This document shows, piece after piece, positions 13,395-14,496 of a stretch of 14,496 nt of DNA; positions within the stretch are counted from its first letter, which is position 1; every line of letters begins with the position of its first letter. Position numbers and translations under genes: made by a program. This DNA comes from CAYTCZ01 sp964436315 (lineage in GTDB: Bacteria > Actinomycetota > Thermoleophilia > Gaiellales > Gaiellaceae). The notes beneath the pieces are model-generated. The model did not search any database and was not told where the DNA came from. It saw only the letters and a program-made list of their open reading frames with translations. The stretch covers positions 1 through 14,496 of the forward strand of contig CAYTCZ010000100.1 in NCBI GenBank assembly GCA_964436315.1, read 5' to 3'.

Positions 13395-13400
13395 TAGGCT
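13395..13400 (+). promoter_or_regulatory. Putative -10 element of the carboxyltransferase gene, leaderless
   Basis: TAGGCT followed by ACTCGC and then the GTG at 13407. No -35 consensus and no Shine-Dalgarno are visible. Confidence 0.4.
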
Positions 13401-13406
13401 ACTCGC

Positions 13407-14496
13407 GTGCCGATCCTCGAGACGCGAGTCGACACGGCAGATCCCGCCTTCGAGACGAATCGGGCGCAGATGGAGGCGCTCGTAGTCCAGCTTCGCTCTC
13501 GGCTCGAGCAGGTCTCACGCGGGGGTGGCGACGAGGCGATCCAACGACATCGTTCGCGCGGCAAGGAGCTCGCCCGTGACCGCATCGAGTTGCTCGTCGA
13601 TCCGAACTCGGCGTTCCTCGAACTCAACGCCCTCGCCGCTTGGGACCTGTACGAAGGAGCTGCTCCCTCCGCAGGCATCGTCACGGGTATCGGCTCCGTC
13701 GAGGGAGCGCAATGCGTGATCGTTGCCAACGACGCGACGGTCAAGGGAGGCACCTACTTCCCGCTGACGGTCAAGAAGCACCTTCGCGCCCAGGAGGTCG
13801 CTGACCAGAACTGCCTCCCGTGCATCTATCTGGTTGATTCCGGTGGTGCGTATCTCCCCCTACAAGCCGAGGTCTTCCCAGACCGCGATCACTTCGGTCG
13901 GATCTTCTACAACCAGGCGACCATGTCAGCGAAGGGGATCCCGCAGATCGCTGCCGTGGTCGGCTCCTGTACGGCGGGAGGCGCCTATGTGCCGGCGATG
14001 TCTGACGAGACAGTGATCGTCAAAGGGACAGGGACGATCTTCCTCGGCGGCCCCCCGCTGGTGAAAGCGGCGACGGGTGAGGAAGTCACCGCTGAGGAGC
14101 TCGGGGGAGCAGACGTACACGCCCGCCACTCGGGTGTCGCCGATCACTATGCGGTCTCGGATGAGCATGCGCTGGCGACCGTCCGTTTGATCGTGAGCAA
14201 TCTCGGCCGCAAGGCTCCCGATGCTCCCTGGTCGCGAGAAACCGCTGCAGAACCCCTCTACGACGCGAAGGACCTCTACGGGATCGTGCCGCAGGACTCG
14301 CGCGTGATTTACGACGTCCGAGAGGTCATCGCGCGACTCGTCGACAACAGCCGATTCCACGAGTTCAAGGCTCTCAACGGCGATACATTGGTCTGCGGGT
14401 TCGCCCACCTGGAGGGATTCCCGGTCGCGATCCTCGCGAACAACGGCGTGCTGTTCAGTGAGTCCGCCTTGAAAGGAGCGCACTTCATCGAATTGG
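13407..14496 (+). CDS. mccB: 3-methylcrotonyl-CoA carboxylase beta subunit (acyl-CoA carboxylase carboxyltransferase), partial
   Basis: First 363 residues of a carboxyltransferase of about 530 aa, cut by the window edge. It transfers CO2 from carboxybiotin to an acyl-CoA. Seen: RGKELARDRIELLVD (51-65), NDATVKGGTYFPLTVKKHLR (108-127), the acyl-CoA oxyanion motif DSGGAYLPLQ (144-153), the second GGAYVPAMSDE (191-201), GTIFLGGPPLVKAATGEEVTAEELGGAD (209-236), and SESALKGAHFIEL at the end. The GGPPLVKAATGE and SESALKGAHFI segments favour 3-methylcrotonyl-CoA carboxylase (leucine breakdown) over propionyl-CoA carboxylase; geranyl-CoA carboxylase remains possible. The GTG at 13407 matches the family N-terminus and has a TANNNT 6 nt ahead. 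The biotin-carrying alpha subunit is expected downstream, outside the window. Confidence 0.92.
   Translation, partial: MPILETRVDTADPAFETNRAQMEALVVQLRSRLEQVSRGGGDEAIQRHRSRGKELARDRIELLVDPNSAFLELNALAAWDLYEGAAPSAGIVTGIGSVEGAQCVIVANDATVKGGTYFPLTVKKHLRAQEVADQNCLPCIYLVDSGGAYLPLQAEVFPDRDHFGRIFYNQATMSAKGIPQIAAVVGSCTAGGAYVPAMSDETVIVKGTGTIFLGGPPLVKAATGEEVTAEELGGADVHARHSGVADHYAVSDEHALATVRLIVSNLGRKAPDAPWSRETAAEPLYDAKDLYGIVPQDSRVIYDVREVIARLVDNSRFHEFKALNGDTLVCGFAHLEGFPVAILANNGVLFSESALKGAHFIEL

Noticed and set aside
13355..13781. Minus-strand ORFs opposite the start of the carboxyltransferase.
   Set aside because: Overlap the conserved carboxyltransferase frame and show no motifs.
1..14496. Search for phage, defence, secondary-metabolite or mobile genes.
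   Set aside because: None seen: the window is metabolic, without transposase, integrase, long direct repeats or tRNA-adjacent insertion.

Overview
The window is GC-rich (roughly 60-65% by eye) and densely coded, with strong GC bias at third codon positions. An actinobacterial origin fits best: a stand-alone acyl-CoA mutase large subunit like Streptomyces IcmA, several start codons sitting 6-7 nt after a TANNNT hexamer (leaderless mRNA style), and a 3-methylcrotonyl-CoA carboxylase type carboxyltransferase. A Thermoleophilia-like lineage is my low-confidence guess. No rRNA, tRNA, CRISPR array, transposase or phage gene was seen.

Left half (1-6669), almost all on the minus strand: acetyl-CoA acetyltransferase, 3-hydroxyacyl-CoA dehydrogenase, acyl-CoA dehydrogenase, PduO-type cobalamin adenosyltransferase, a TauE/SafE permease and a B12-dependent acyl-CoA mutase large subunit. 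The mutase carries the Phe/Gln active-site pair of isobutyryl-CoA mutase instead of the Tyr/Arg pair of methylmalonyl-CoA mutase. With the neighbouring C4 enzymes this reads as a locus linking isobutyryl-CoA, through butyryl-, crotonyl-, 3-hydroxybutyryl- and acetoacetyl-CoA, to two acetyl-CoA. The crotonase and the B12-binding small subunit are not in the window. A short tail-anchored membrane protein (1802-1972, +) sits between the mutase and the permease.

Right half (6897-13019), plus strand: a complete tryptophan operon, trpL-E-G-D-C/F-B-A. It is preceded by what looks like a full attenuator: promoter, a leaderless 20-residue leader peptide with two Trp codons, an alternative helix, and an intrinsic terminator just before trpE. 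The genes overlap by 1-4 nt, except at trpB/trpA, where an 11-codon ORF with a perfect ribosome binding site bridges the gap. The TrpF half of the TrpC-TrpF fusion is short and lacks usual motifs. TrpE, TrpG and TrpD contain no tryptophan.

Right end (12995-14496): trpA converges on a small secreted basic protein, and a perfect inverted repeat contains both stop codons. The intergenic region behind that small gene carries 11-bp-phased CTGT repeats resembling OmpR/PhoB-family sites. The window ends inside an acyl-CoA carboxylase beta subunit, probably of leucine catabolism.
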